64,000 bases of DNA from positions 1-64,000 of the forward strand of contig NZ_BCQT01000026.1 of NCBI RefSeq assembly GCF_001552215.1, read 5' to 3'. Of this stretch, positions 40,710 to 48,385 are shown piece after piece. Within the stretch, counting starts at the first letter, position 1. Each line of letters starts with the position of its first letter. A program made the translations under genes and the position numbers. A model generated the notes under the pieces. That model was not told the origin of the DNA and made no database searches. It saw only the letters and a program-made list of their open reading frames with translations. The stretch is from Actinomadura macra NBRC 14102. Its GTDB lineage: Bacteria > Actinomycetota > Actinomycetes > Streptosporangiales > Streptosporangiaceae.

Positions 40710-41291
40710 ATGAGCACCCGCGCCATGCCCGGCCCACGAGAGCGCCTGCTGGACGCAGCCCAGAAGCTGACCTACTCCCACGGCATGGGAATCGGAGTCG
40801 ACAGCCTCCTCAAGGCCGCGAACGTGGCCCGGCGCTCTCTGTACGAACACTTCGGCGGCAAGGATGGACTGATCGTCGAGGTCCTCAGACGCAGCACCGC
40901 CGAGGACGAAGCCCGCTACCTGGAGACCATGAAGTCCGCGGGCGACGACCCGCGCGACCGCCTGCTGGCCGTCTTCGACGAACTCGCCGTCGTCATCGCC
41001 GAGCCCGATTTCCGCGGCTGCCGCTATCTGGCCGCCGATCTCGCCTTGGCCGACTCTGGGCATCCAGCGCACGCCGTTACCCGCGACTACCGTCGGCGCG
41101 TGCACGGCCTCCTTGAGCACGAACTCACCAGGCTCGGACATCCGAACGCCTCACATGCGGCCGACCAACTCCTCCTGCTCATCGACGGCGCGCTCGCAGC
41201 CGCGGCCACCCGGCCTGACAGCCACCCTGCGTCCGCAGCCCGCGAACTCGCCGCGCAGATCCTCGACACCACCCTCAGGATCAAACCGTGA
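40710..41291 (+). CDS. TetR-family regulator
   Basis: A 193-residue TetR protein with helix-turn-helix RERLLDAAQKLTYSHGMGIG then VDSLLKAANVARRSLYEHFGGKD (residues 8-55) and a ligand domain ending AARELAAQILDTTLRIK. The arrangement opposite a SnoaL-like gene suggests local control of that gene and of itself. ATG 40710 gives the usual short N-terminal lead; ATG 40692 is a possible upstream start with no visible ribosome site. Confidence 0.85.
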   Translation: MSTRAMPGPRERLLDAAQKLTYSHGMGIGVDSLLKAANVARRSLYEHFGGKDGLIVEVLRRSTAEDEARYLETMKSAGDDPRDRLLAVFDELAVVIAEPDFRGCRYLAADLALADSGHPAHAVTRDYRRRVHGLLEHELTRLGHPNASHAADQLLLLIDGALAAAATRPDSHPASAARELAAQILDTTLRIKP

Positions 41292-41572
41292 CCATCACGA
41301 GGAGTGGGCCCGGGTCACTCAGCGCCACACGTCCACGGTTCTGACGGATCTCGCCGAACTCCTGACGTGCGGTCGACGACGTCTCCCCACCGACTCAGCC
41401 CGCTGCCCTCAGCCGCCCGGCAACTGGCCCAGCAGCGCGAGATGCTCGGCACCCGCGCACGCACGGATTCCCCGACATCGACGCCTGGCTGCGCGAGCAC
41501 GCCGACCTGACCGCCGAGCAGATCCAGCAGCGGCCGGGGATATCGCTGACGGCGGGCTCCCAGACTGCGTAG
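41292..41572. other. Decayed coding sequence before the LuxR remnant
   Basis: In the LuxR frame, a protein-like run containing FPDIDAWLREHADLTAEQ ends at TAG 41570. Earlier, VTQRHTSTVLTDLAELLT appears in another frame. Frame jumps and the stop make an intact gene unlikely, and I could not name the source protein. Confidence 0.35.
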
Positions 41573-41947
41573 CACGCCCGTACCGCCCGACGCCGCGACG
41601 CGCCAGGCGCGTCGACCGGGTCGTCCGGGGACCGCGGTGCCGCCGCCGGGCGCCTCGACCGGGCCGCCGGGATCGCCGACCGGCTCGGCGCCGCCCCGCT
41701 GGCCCGGCTGATCTCCGAACGCGCCCGCCGCGCGGGCCTCGCGGGCCCGTCCGGCAGGCTGCTCACCGCCCGCGAGTCCGAGGTGCTGCGACTGCTCACC
41801 CAGGGCCGCTCCAACCGCGAGATCGCCGAGGAGTTGTTCATCTCGCCCAAGACCGCCAGCGTCCACGTGTCGCGGATCATGGCCAAGCTCGGCGTCGTCT
41901 CCCGCCTCCAGGCCGTTGCCGCCGCCCGCGACCGCGGCCTCGCCTGA
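41573..41947 (+). pseudogene. LuxR-family regulator, C-terminal fragment only
   Basis: From just after TAG 41570 the frame encodes about 124 residues. The last 65 are a clean LuxR DNA-binding domain (LLTARESEVLRLLTQGRSNR, then EIAEELFISPKTASVHVSRI and AKLGVVSRLQAVAAA). The residues before it (RLDRAAGIADRLGAAPLARLI) match the end of the ATPase/TPR part of large LuxR (LAL-type) regulators. No start codon with a ribosome site and none of the usual 700-900 upstream residues are present, so this is the tail of a broken regulator gene. Confidence 0.72.
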
Positions 41948-42008
41948 CGATCTGCCCGACCATCTACCCCAACGCGGGCGCGCTAGTAGCGCGTGTCTTC
42001 AGCTGCGC

Positions 42009-42674
42009 TCATCCGCGTTGCCGCTCTCGGGTTGGGTGGCGGTCCGGAGAGCGTCGGCGCGCGGCCGGGTCGCGCATTCCGGCCACGAGCACGCAGGTCG
42101 CGCCGACCAGAATTCCCGACCATCGCAGGTGAGCCGAGGTCCATTGTGCCCCGGAGCCGACCAGCATTGGCGCCTGGGGGATCGACACCGCCAGCAAGAG
42201 CGAGGCCAGGAGCAAGGGGGCGGTAATGATGCCGGGGTGCTCGAATCCGTGGCGACGGCCCCAAGCGGCGACGGCCCAGATCACGGTGAGCGCGGCGGCG
42301 AGCTCGACGGTGAGGCCGAGGCCCAGGGCCCACCGATCGCCGGCCGGTGCCGAGGAAAGGAAATGAGCGAGCAAAGCCGTCCATAGTGGGACGACAACGA
42401 CCGCGGCACAGCCGATGCGCAGCCAGAGCCGGCGGGCCAGACTGTACGGGCTGGCCTGCAGGGTGACCGCCGCGCCGTCATCGAGCACGTACCCGCTACC
42501 TAGTGCCAGCAGCAGGCCCAGCACCCGCAGGTCTCCGATCACGTCGTGCGTGCCGCCGTCGCGTGCCGCCAGGAACGCCGCGACGGCGGCGGCGCCGGTC
42601 ACGAAGGGTGCCAGCCGCAGACTGCGCACCAGATGGCCGCTGCGGACGAGTTCACACGCCACGGACGGTGTCAT
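42009..42674 (-). CDS. ABC-transporter-associated membrane protein
   Basis: A 221-residue integral membrane protein with about six hydrophobic helices (APFVTGAAAVAAFLA, VLGLLLALGSGYVLDD, IGCAAVVVVPLWTALLAHFL, LTVELAAALTVIWAVAAWG). It is the last gene of the sigma/ABC operon, and its ATG 42674 overlaps the preceding permease stop (ATGA). It most likely forms a permease half of the ABC-2-type exporter with its neighbour. No named family recognised. Confidence 0.75.
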   Translation of the reverse strand: MTPSVACELVRSGHLVRSLRLAPFVTGAAAVAAFLAARDGGTHDVIGDLRVLGLLLALGSGYVLDDGAAVTLQASPYSLARRLWLRIGCAAVVVVPLWTALLAHFLSSAPAGDRWALGLGLTVELAAALTVIWAVAAWGRRHGFEHPGIITAPLLLASLLLAVSIPQAPMLVGSGAQWTSAHLRWSGILVGATCVLVAGMRDPAARRRSPDRHPTRERQRG

Positions 42675-43480
42675 GGCAGCTGGAGCCAGCCGAAGGCGAG
42701 GGTGGCGGCGGCGACCGGCACACCGACGAGGGCCAGCCGTGGCCACTGTGCGCGATCGCGGTAGACGGCGGCGACGGCGGCGCAGGCGCAGAGCCCGGCC
42801 AGGTAGGCGACATGTAGCCACGGTTCGCCCGGCCCCGGTGCCCGGCCCTCGAAGCTGGAGTCGGTCGTCCACCACATCCACCAGACGCCGGAGTCGAACC
42901 GCCTGAACAGGATGACGCCACCCAGGGTCGCGACGACGAAGGTGATCAGCGCGCCGCCCGCGAAGGGCAGCCAGCGGGCGGCGAGGACGCCGAGCAACCC
43001 GGCGCCGGCGAGGACGAACGGGAGCTGGGCGAGTTGGCCGGCGGTCAGCAGGTCCTCGGGCGGAATGTCGTTGAAGCCGCTGTCGATGACAGCCATGGCA
43101 CCGGCCCCGATGGCGCCGGCTCCGGCCGGCGGGAGCGCGACACCCAGACTCATCGCCCAGGTCCGACGCGTGTCCGTCGTCGGCGTGACGCTCAGCATCT
43201 CCTCGGCCCGGTTGCGGCGCGCATTACTGGCGACCAGGTTCGCCGAGAAGAGGACGAATATGGGCCCGAAGAACGCGACGACGGTGAAGATGGTGCCGTA
43301 CCAGTAGCCGGCGGTCCGGCCGCCGCTGGCCGTCTCGACGCTGGTGGTCACGGCGACGACGACGGGTACCGGCCACAGCACGGGATGCCGGACGAGGAGG
43401 CGGGCCTCCCGGCCGATCAGGGGTGCCAGGCGGCGAGAGACGGACGTACGCGGGCTGGCGACGGAGTCCAGAGCGGTCAT
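42671..43480 (-). CDS. ABC transporter permease (ABC-2 type)
   Basis: The 269-residue protein has a cytoplasmic N-terminus (RLAPLIGREARLLVRHPVLW) and about six membrane helices, with FFGPIFVLFSANLVASNARRNRAEEMLSV following the second helix in the usual ABC-2 arrangement. With the ATPase encoded just upstream (4-base overlap) it should form an export pump. The substrate is unknown, but operons of this type under an ECF sigma factor often serve antibiotic or envelope stress resistance. Confidence 0.82.
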   Translation of the reverse strand: MTALDSVASPRTSVSRRLAPLIGREARLLVRHPVLWPVPVVVAVTTSVETASGGRTAGYWYGTIFTVVAFFGPIFVLFSANLVASNARRNRAEEMLSVTPTTDTRRTWAMSLGVALPPAGAGAIGAGAMAVIDSGFNDIPPEDLLTAGQLAQLPFVLAGAGLLGVLAARWLPFAGGALITFVVATLGGVILFRRFDSGVWWMWWTTDSSFEGRAPGPGEPWLHVAYLAGLCACAAVAAVYRDRAQWPRLALVGVPVAAATLAFGWLQLP

Positions 43481-44337
43481 GAGTGGGTGACCTCCAGCTC
43501 GGGTTCGCCCATGAGCAGGAGGTACGCGTCCTCCAGTGTGGGTGGGATCAGATCGGCGCCGGCGGGTGGGTCGCCAACGTTGCGGTAGGTGCCGTCACCG
43601 GTGCGCCATGCCGCAAGTGCGGCGGGCGATCGCTGCGTGTCTGTCCACACGCGACCCGCGGCCTGCACGGTCAGCTCGGTGGGGGTGCCGGCGAATCGGG
43701 CTCGGCCCTGATGGATCACGGCGATCCTGGAGCACAGGGCGGTGATGTCCTCGGTCTGGTGGCTGGACATGACCACCGTGCGCCCCTCGCCGGCTTGAGA
43801 GATCATCTCCCGGAACCGCAGCCGCTGCTCGGGATCGAGGCCGACCGTCGGCTCGTCGAGGACGAGCAGGTCGGGATCACCCAGCATGGCCTGGGCCAGC
43901 CCGACCCGCCGGCGCATCCCGCCGGAGAGGGCCCTGATCCGCTTGGCGCTGACGGGTACCAGCCCGGTCAGCGTGATGACTCGGCGGACTTCGTCATGCC
44001 GGGCCCGCCGGTCGGTCATCTCCTTCAGGATCGCCACGTAGTCGATGAACTCGAAGACCGTGAACCCCCGATGGAAACCAGCATCCTGCGGCAGGTAGCC
44101 CAGCCGTTCACGGATCCGCGTACGGTCGTCGGGTCGCGACGGGTCGCGGCCCAGCAGCGTCACCGTGCCCTGATCCGGCGCCAGAACGGTGGCGATCATC
44201 CGGAGCAGTGTCGTCTTTCCCGCCCCGTTCGGTCCGAGCAGTCCGGTCACCCCTGGGCCGGCTTCGAGGTCGACGCTGTCCAGCGCCCTCGTACGACTGA
44301 AGGACTTGGTCACGCCATGGACGCGTACTGTGGTCAC
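43477..44337 (-). CDS. ABC transporter ATP-binding protein
   Basis: A 286-residue ATPase with Walker A GPNGAGKTTLLRMI near residue 35, Q-loop YLPQDAGFH, signature LSGGMRRRVGLAQAML near 140, Walker B LLVLDEPTVGLDP and the H-loop in MSSHQTEDI. The C-terminal 70 residues after the ATPase core are longer than minimal and end near GEPELEVTHS. It energises the two membrane proteins downstream. GTG 44337 overlaps the upstream stop (GTGA). Confidence 0.93.
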   Translation of the reverse strand: MTTVRVHGVTKSFSRTRALDSVDLEAGPGVTGLLGPNGAGKTTLLRMIATVLAPDQGTVTLLGRDPSRPDDRTRIRERLGYLPQDAGFHRGFTVFEFIDYVAILKEMTDRRARHDEVRRVITLTGLVPVSAKRIRALSGGMRRRVGLAQAMLGDPDLLVLDEPTVGLDPEQRLRFREMISQAGEGRTVVMSSHQTEDITALCSRIAVIHQGRARFAGTPTELTVQAAGRVWTDTQRSPAALAAWRTGDGTYRNVGDPPAGADLIPPTLEDAYLLLMGEPELEVTHS

Positions 44338-45155
44338 GCGCTTCTCCCCAGCTTGATCGTGACGGTGTTGCGGGTGACGGCGAGCCAGGTGCCGCCGGCG
44401 ACGGCCACGGCGAGCCACAAGACCTGGGAGCCGATTCCGAAGGCGAGGTCGAGGCGACCGGCGATGACGGTCGGGGCGGTCACCAGCACCCACGCCGTGG
44501 CCACGGCGCCGACCGCGACGACGGGCGTCATCCGGGCGGTCAGAGCCAGCACGGCGCACGTGAGCCCGGCGGTGGGCAGCAGCCAGGCGGCGGCCAGCCA
44601 TTTCGAGCCGGGTAGCACGAGCCCGGCCGCGGCCACGATCGGCACGGTGACCGCCAAGACCGCGGCCGTGCGGATCAGCAGCAATCGCAGCCCTGAGTAT
44701 GGCGCGGCGAGACCGATCTCCCGGGTCGGGTCGACGCCGCCCGCGAAGGCGAGCGCGACACCTGCCAGCGGCCCGAGTGGGGCCGCCACGAGAAACATTC
44801 GCAGCAAGCGCTCATCGACCTGAGCCGCCCAAGCCGCGAGCGCGAGTACGCCTGCGACGGCCAGCAACCATGGCCCCCGCAGCGTCGGCGTCGTGACCAC
44901 GAGACGCGCCGTCGCCTCGCCCACACCGAGCCGGACCAGCATCCGTTCGGGCCAGCTCCGCCGGGGTGCGTCGACCCGGTGAACCACCTCGTACCAGATC
45001 CTCTCCACCCGCCGAGCATCCACATACGACGAGATCACGCCCCGGCAGACCGCACACTTCAGCAGGTGCGCCTCGGCGGACGCGGCCAAGTCCGACGGGG
45101 CACCTCCCTGCGCGTACCGGCGGATCGCCTCCGGATCCAGATGCCATACGGTCAT
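44334..45155 (-). CDS. zf-HC2 anti-sigma-like protein with multi-helix membrane domain
   Basis: The N-terminal 75 residues carry the zinc anti-sigma pattern HLLKCAVC (His-x3-Cys-x2-Cys), typical of proteins that hold an ECF sigma factor. About seven hydrophobic helices follow (VTTPTLRGPWLLAVAGVLAL through VLWLAVAVAGGTWLAV), so the anti-sigma head is fused to a large membrane domain that resembles a transporter subunit. This suits a sensor that reports on the exporter. ATG 45155 has GGGAGG at the right distance and the domain start; ATG 45206, in frame through the 17-base repeats, is an alternative. Confidence 0.82.
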   Translation of the reverse strand: MTVWHLDPEAIRRYAQGGAPSDLAASAEAHLLKCAVCRGVISSYVDARRVERIWYEVVHRVDAPRRSWPERMLVRLGVGEATARLVVTTPTLRGPWLLAVAGVLALAAWAAQVDERLLRMFLVAAPLGPLAGVALAFAGGVDPTREIGLAAPYSGLRLLLIRTAAVLAVTVPIVAAAGLVLPGSKWLAAAWLLPTAGLTCAVLALTARMTPVVAVGAVATAWVLVTAPTVIAGRLDLAFGIGSQVLWLAVAVAGGTWLAVTRNTVTIKLGRSA

Positions 45156-45206
45156 CCCAACCTCCCCGTCATCGCAACCTCCCCGCCATGCCAGCCTCTC
45201 GGTCAT
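45156..45206 (-). repeat. Three 17-bp repeats forming a chain of minicistrons
   Basis: Three tandem units (45206-45190, 45189-45173, 45172-45156, minus strand) each begin with ATG and contain an AGAGG or GGGGAGG ribosome site for the next ATG. ATG 45189 reads six codons to a TGA overlapping ATG 45172, and that one reads six codons to a TGA overlapping ATG 45155, the anti-sigma start. The first unit's ATG overlaps the sigma stop (ATGA). A fourth, degenerate unit lies in the sigma gene end. This can act as a termination-reinitiation relay setting the sigma to anti-sigma ratio. Confidence 0.7.
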
Positions 45207-45742
45207 GCCAGCCGCTCCCGCAACAGAGCGCGGGCGCGCATCATCCGTGTCTTGACCGTGCCAGGCGGGATTCCCAGCAACTGGGCGGCCTCCCGCGTCG
45301 TCAGTCCGTCCAGGACGGTCGCCTGCACCACAGCCCGTAGCTCCGGTGACAGGCTCGCCAGGGCCGCACCCACGTCGCCGTACTGGACGGCGAGCAGCAC
45401 GTGCTCCTCGGCTGACGTCTCGACGCCGGCGAACTCCGTCAGCTCATCGGCCGGCGGCCGGCTACGCCGCAGCGCGTCGACCAGACGGCGGATGCCGATT
45501 CCCCAGATCCACGCGGCCACCTCGCCCCGGCGATCCCACCGCCCGGCCGACCGCCAGACCACCACGAACGTGTCCTGCACCACCTCATCGACGAGCTCCG
45601 GCGACGAGCAGCGCCGTCCGAGGCGCACCAAGAGCCACGGCAGGTGCCGCCGGTACAGCTCAGCGAACGCCTCCCGGTCACCGTCGATGATCGCCGCGAG
45701 GAGTTGGGAGTCCTCCCGTGGATCCGGTGGTCGCATCAGCAT
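45203..45742 (-). CDS. ECF-type RNA polymerase sigma factor
   Basis: A 179-residue ECF sigma factor. Region 2 spans about residues 15-80 (FAELYRRHLPWLLVRLGRRC, then DEVVQDTFVVVWRSAGRWDR), and region 4 the last 60 (LSPELRAVVQATVLDGLTTR, then EAAQLLGIPPGTVKTRMMRA). It should direct transcription of its own operon, held in check by the zf-HC2 protein encoded next. ATG 45742 has GGAAGG six bases upstream; ATG 45736 overlaps the hydrolase stop and is an alternative. Confidence 0.92.
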   Translation of the reverse strand: MLMRPPDPREDSQLLAAIIDGDREAFAELYRRHLPWLLVRLGRRCSSPELVDEVVQDTFVVVWRSAGRWDRRGEVAAWIWGIGIRRLVDALRRSRPPADELTEFAGVETSAEEHVLLAVQYGDVGAALASLSPELRAVVQATVLDGLTTREAAQLLGIPPGTVKTRMMRARALLRERLA

Positions 45743-46404
45743 GCGTCACCTTCCGGGACCCGTCCCTCGACGAGATACAGGGGCATCGGCTCGGCGACGC
45801 ACGGCGAGCGTCCGATCATGTCGTCGAAGGCCGCCTGCGGATCTGGCGGTCCGTCGAGGACCAGCGCGCGAACCCGGTCGGGGAACCGAGAGGCGTAGTG
45901 GACTCCGAGCCGCGCACCGTACGACCAACCGACGAAGGTCACGTCCTCGCTTGGCGCGGCCCGCAGCAGGTCGAGGTCCCGCGCGGTCGCGCCGGTCGAG
46001 AGGACGGCCGTGCAGTCGCCAAGCGTGTCGACACAGGACCGCGCCTGCGGCTGAAGCAGCGCCCTCGCGGCGAAGCCAGAGCTGGTCAGCAGGCTCTGTG
46101 CAACCGCGGCGGCCTGGCCAGCCGGCAGGACTCCGCATCGGATCGGAGCGGACCGCCCGGCGTGATCGACCGCCACCATGAGCGTGGCGCACGGTACGTC
46201 CGGCCGACCCGGCCGACCCGGCCGGGGCTCAGGCAACGGCGCCGACTCCCACACCGAGGGCGCGGCCCACCCGAAGAACGCCGAAATCGGGCCACCGCGA
46301 TCCGCGGTCGGCGACCAGGAGCAGGCACCCACCGTGACCGCCATGCCGGCCACGGGCCATCGCGGCACCCACGAGGCCCAACGCTTGAGGTAGCTCCCAT
46401 CCAC
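45736..46404 (-). CDS. Lipoprotein alpha/beta hydrolase with internal deletions (TAP-like)
   Basis: Members of this secreted tripeptidyl-aminopeptidase-like family have about 450-520 residues; this one has 222. It keeps a lipobox (TVGAC, Cys28), CATLMV, GRSAPIRCG, ATARDLDLLRAA, the nucleophile elbow GWSYG (Ser161), FPDRVRALVLDGPPDP and the family's very C-terminus SPCVAEPMPLYLVEGRVP. The segments between Val-Asp80 and Gly83, and between Asp189 and Gly198, are missing, the second taking the catalytic aspartate and histidine with it. Both gaps keep the frame. It is the first gene of the operon and overlaps the sigma gene. It may be catalytically dead. Confidence 0.75.
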   Translation of the reverse strand: MDGSYLKRWASWVPRWPVAGMAVTVGACSWSPTADRGGPISAFFGWAAPSVWESAPLPEPRPGRPGRPDVPCATLMVAVDHAGRSAPIRCGVLPAGQAAAVAQSLLTSSGFAARALLQPQARSCVDTLGDCTAVLSTGATARDLDLLRAAPSEDVTFVGWSYGARLGVHYASRFPDRVRALVLDGPPDPQAAFDDMIGRSPCVAEPMPLYLVEGRVPEGDAC

Positions 46405-46742
46405 GCCCTGTTCGTCGTACCGGGCCAGGCGAACGGTTCACCGAGGACCGATTCGACTCGCCACGACCACCCGGCTGGCCCGAACAAGACACCCGCCACA
46501 GGTCACACGACCTCCAGCTTCGATGTCCGCCCGCCCCTGTCAAGCCGTCCGCCCACCGCCACGATCGTGGCCGCCGACCCCACGGCTTCTCCGGTCTCGC
46601 ACCCTGCCCGCCGCCGTCGCAGTTGCCGCCCCCGGCATACGCGTTCCGCGGACGCTGAGGAGGGTCACGATCGTCATCTGACAAGACCCGCCTGGCTTCC
46701 TCCGGTTTTGACGCATGCCCATATCGGCATATGATGGCATCC
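46405..46742. other. Divergent intergenic region before the ArsR operon
   Basis: This 338-base gap separates the sigma/ABC operon (minus) from the ArsR operon (plus). The ArsR promoter sits at its right end. For the minus operon I see no confident ECF-type -35/-10 pair. The open frames are shadows. Confidence 0.4.
46708..46735 (+). promoter_or_regulatory. Sigma-70-like promoter with ArsR operator, leaderless start
   Basis: TTGACG (46708-46713) and TATGAT (46730-46735) are separated by 16 bases, close to the ideal -35/-10 pair. The expected start is 46741-46743, which coincides with ATG 46743, and no ribosome site is seen. ATGCC-CATATC-GGCAT (46715-46730) lies between the two boxes, where bound ArsR protein would block polymerase. 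Confidence 0.6.
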
Positions 46743-47084
46743 ATGGCACGAGCAGCGACGACGTCGGACGTCTTCAACGCGATCGCCGAGCCGCAGCGCC
46801 GGGAGATCCTGGTGCTGCTGCGGGCGGGTGAGCGGCCGGTGACCGAGTTGGCCCAGGAACTGGGGATGACCCAGCCGGGGGCGTCCAAACACCTGCGGGT
46901 GCTCCGGGAGGTCGGGCTGGTGCGGGACCGCAAGGCGGGCAAGCAGCGCCTGTACGGCCTTGACGCCCGCGGGCTGCGACCGGTCCACGAGTGGACCGGC
47001 GGGTTCGAGCGGTTCTGGAACGAGAGCTTCGACCGGCTGGACGCGTACGTGCAGGACCTCAAGCAGGCAAGCCAGGAGGAGTGA
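46743..47084 (+). CDS. ArsR-family winged-helix repressor
   Basis: The 113-residue protein is a compact ArsR/SmtB-type winged helix: SDVFNAIAEPQRREILVLLR, ERPVTELAQELGMTQPGASKHLRVLREVGLV and the wing RKAGKQRLYGLD. No metal-binding cysteines are present. It matches the group that is paired with AHSA1 proteins rather than metal sensors. ATG 46743 is preferred because the promoter places the RNA 5' end there; ATG 46731 and 46734 are upstream alternatives inside the -10 region. The AHSA1 gene follows after three bases. Confidence 0.88.
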   Translation: MARAATTSDVFNAIAEPQRREILVLLRAGERPVTELAQELGMTQPGASKHLRVLREVGLVRDRKAGKQRLYGLDARGLRPVHEWTGGFERFWNESFDRLDAYVQDLKQASQEE

Positions 47085-47087
47085 CCA

Positions 47088-47594
47088 ATGGCAGCGACAA
47101 GACGGGACGCGCCGACGCAGGCAGCGACGGCCGACCGCGAGATCGTGATCTCCCGGGTCATCAGTGCCCCACGGGAGCTGGTGTTCGAGGCGTTCACCGA
47201 AGTCCGGCACCTGTCGCGCTGGTGGGGACCGGAGGGGTTCACCACCACCACGCGGGCGTTCGAGTTTCGCGTCGGTGGGGTGTGGGACTTCGTGATGCAC
47301 GGACCGGACGGGACGGACTACCAGGAGTGGATCTCCTGGACCGAGATCGCCCCGCCGGAGCGGATCGCGCTGACGCACGGCGAGTCCCGCGGCGACCCGA
47401 ACGCCTTCGAGTCGGTCCTGACGTTCGCGCCCGACGGCGCGGCGACCCGGATCGAGATGCGCACGGTTTTCCCGACCAAGGACCTGCGCGACGAGGCGGT
47501 CGAGAAGTACCACGCGATCGAGGGCGGCCAGCAGACCCTGAGCCACCTGGCTGCCTACGTCACCGAGATCGTCCGGAAGGGAGCTGAGGACTGA
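47088..47594 (+). CDS. AHSA1/SRPBCC-family protein
   Basis: A 168-residue START-like (Bet v 1 fold) protein: REIVISRVISAPRELVFEAF, then HLSRWWGPEGFTTTTRAFEF and VGGVWDFVMHGPDGTDYQ, with the long C-terminal helix after EGGQQTLSHLAAYV. The SRPBCC cavity binds hydrophobic ligands; ArsR-AHSA1 pairs are common, with the regulator controlling the pair. ATG 47088 follows AGGAG six bases upstream. Its TGA shares one base with the ATG of the next gene. Confidence 0.9.
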   Translation: MAATRRDAPTQAATADREIVISRVISAPRELVFEAFTEVRHLSRWWGPEGFTTTTRAFEFRVGGVWDFVMHGPDGTDYQEWISWTEIAPPERIALTHGESRGDPNAFESVLTFAPDGAATRIEMRTVFPTKDLRDEAVEKYHAIEGGQQTLSHLAAYVTEIVRKGAED

Positions 47595-48259
47595 TGGCGG
47601 GAAAGGTGTTCTTCAGCGTGTCGATGTCGCTGGACGGGTTCATCGTGCCGGAGTCGATGGAATGGCTTGTCGCCACGCCCGAGCAGCGGGCTCAGGACCC
47701 GAGGCTGGAGCGCTCGATGGCCCAGTGGATGCAATTGCAGGCGTGGGCCTTCCCGCAGCGGTTCTTCCGGGAGAACCTGAAGCTCGGCGAGGGTGGCGAG
47801 GAAGGACGCGACAACGACATCGCGCGGGAGACGTTCGAGCGCACCGGCGCGAGCGTGATGGGCAAGCGCATGTTCGACGTCGGCGAGCCGGCGTGGCCGG
47901 AGGAGGCGCCGTTCCACACGCCGGTCTTCGTCGTGACGCACGAGAAGCGTGACCCCTGGGAACGGCCGGGTGGGACCACCTTCCACTTCGTCAACGACGG
48001 CATCCAGACCGCGCTCGACCAGGCTCGCGAGGCCGCCGGCGATCGGGACGTCCGCGTCGCGGGCGGCGGCGCAACGATCCTGGAGTACGTGAACGCCGGC
48101 TTGATCGACGAGTTCTCGATTGCACTCTCACCCGTGCTGTTCGGCTCCGGAATCCGTCTTTTCGAGGGCGTGGACGCGGGCCGTGTGGCTCTGGAGCCGG
48201 TCCGCGCGGAGCCGACGCAGCGGGTGACCCACCTGACCTACGCAGTCCGGGAGCGGTGA
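47594..48259 (+). CDS. Dihydrofolate reductase-like (RibD C-terminal domain) protein
   Basis: The 221-residue protein has the DHFR/RibD fold marks FFSVSMSLDGFI at the start, GASVMGKRMFD, FVVTHEKRDPW and VRVAGGGATILEYVNAGLID, followed by SPVLFGSGIRLF. This family reduces pterin- or riboflavin-precursor-like substrates with NADPH, although stand-alone members of this type seldom have a proven substrate. It is the third gene of the ArsR/AHSA1 operon, with a TGATG overlap. Confidence 0.88.
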   Translation: MAGKVFFSVSMSLDGFIVPESMEWLVATPEQRAQDPRLERSMAQWMQLQAWAFPQRFFRENLKLGEGGEEGRDNDIARETFERTGASVMGKRMFDVGEPAWPEEAPFHTPVFVVTHEKRDPWERPGGTTFHFVNDGIQTALDQAREAAGDRDVRVAGGGATILEYVNAGLIDEFSIALSPVLFGSGIRLFEGVDAGRVALEPVRAEPTQRVTHLTYAVRER

Positions 48260-48385
48260 CTGTCTCGACCGCAGCACTCCCCCGCCGAGGTGAGCACCTG
48301 AAGGTTCCGCGTGACCAGCCAAGATCAGGATGGAAACAGCTCACGGAACCTGGAAACCCTCGCGGACGTCTCGAACTCGGGAACG

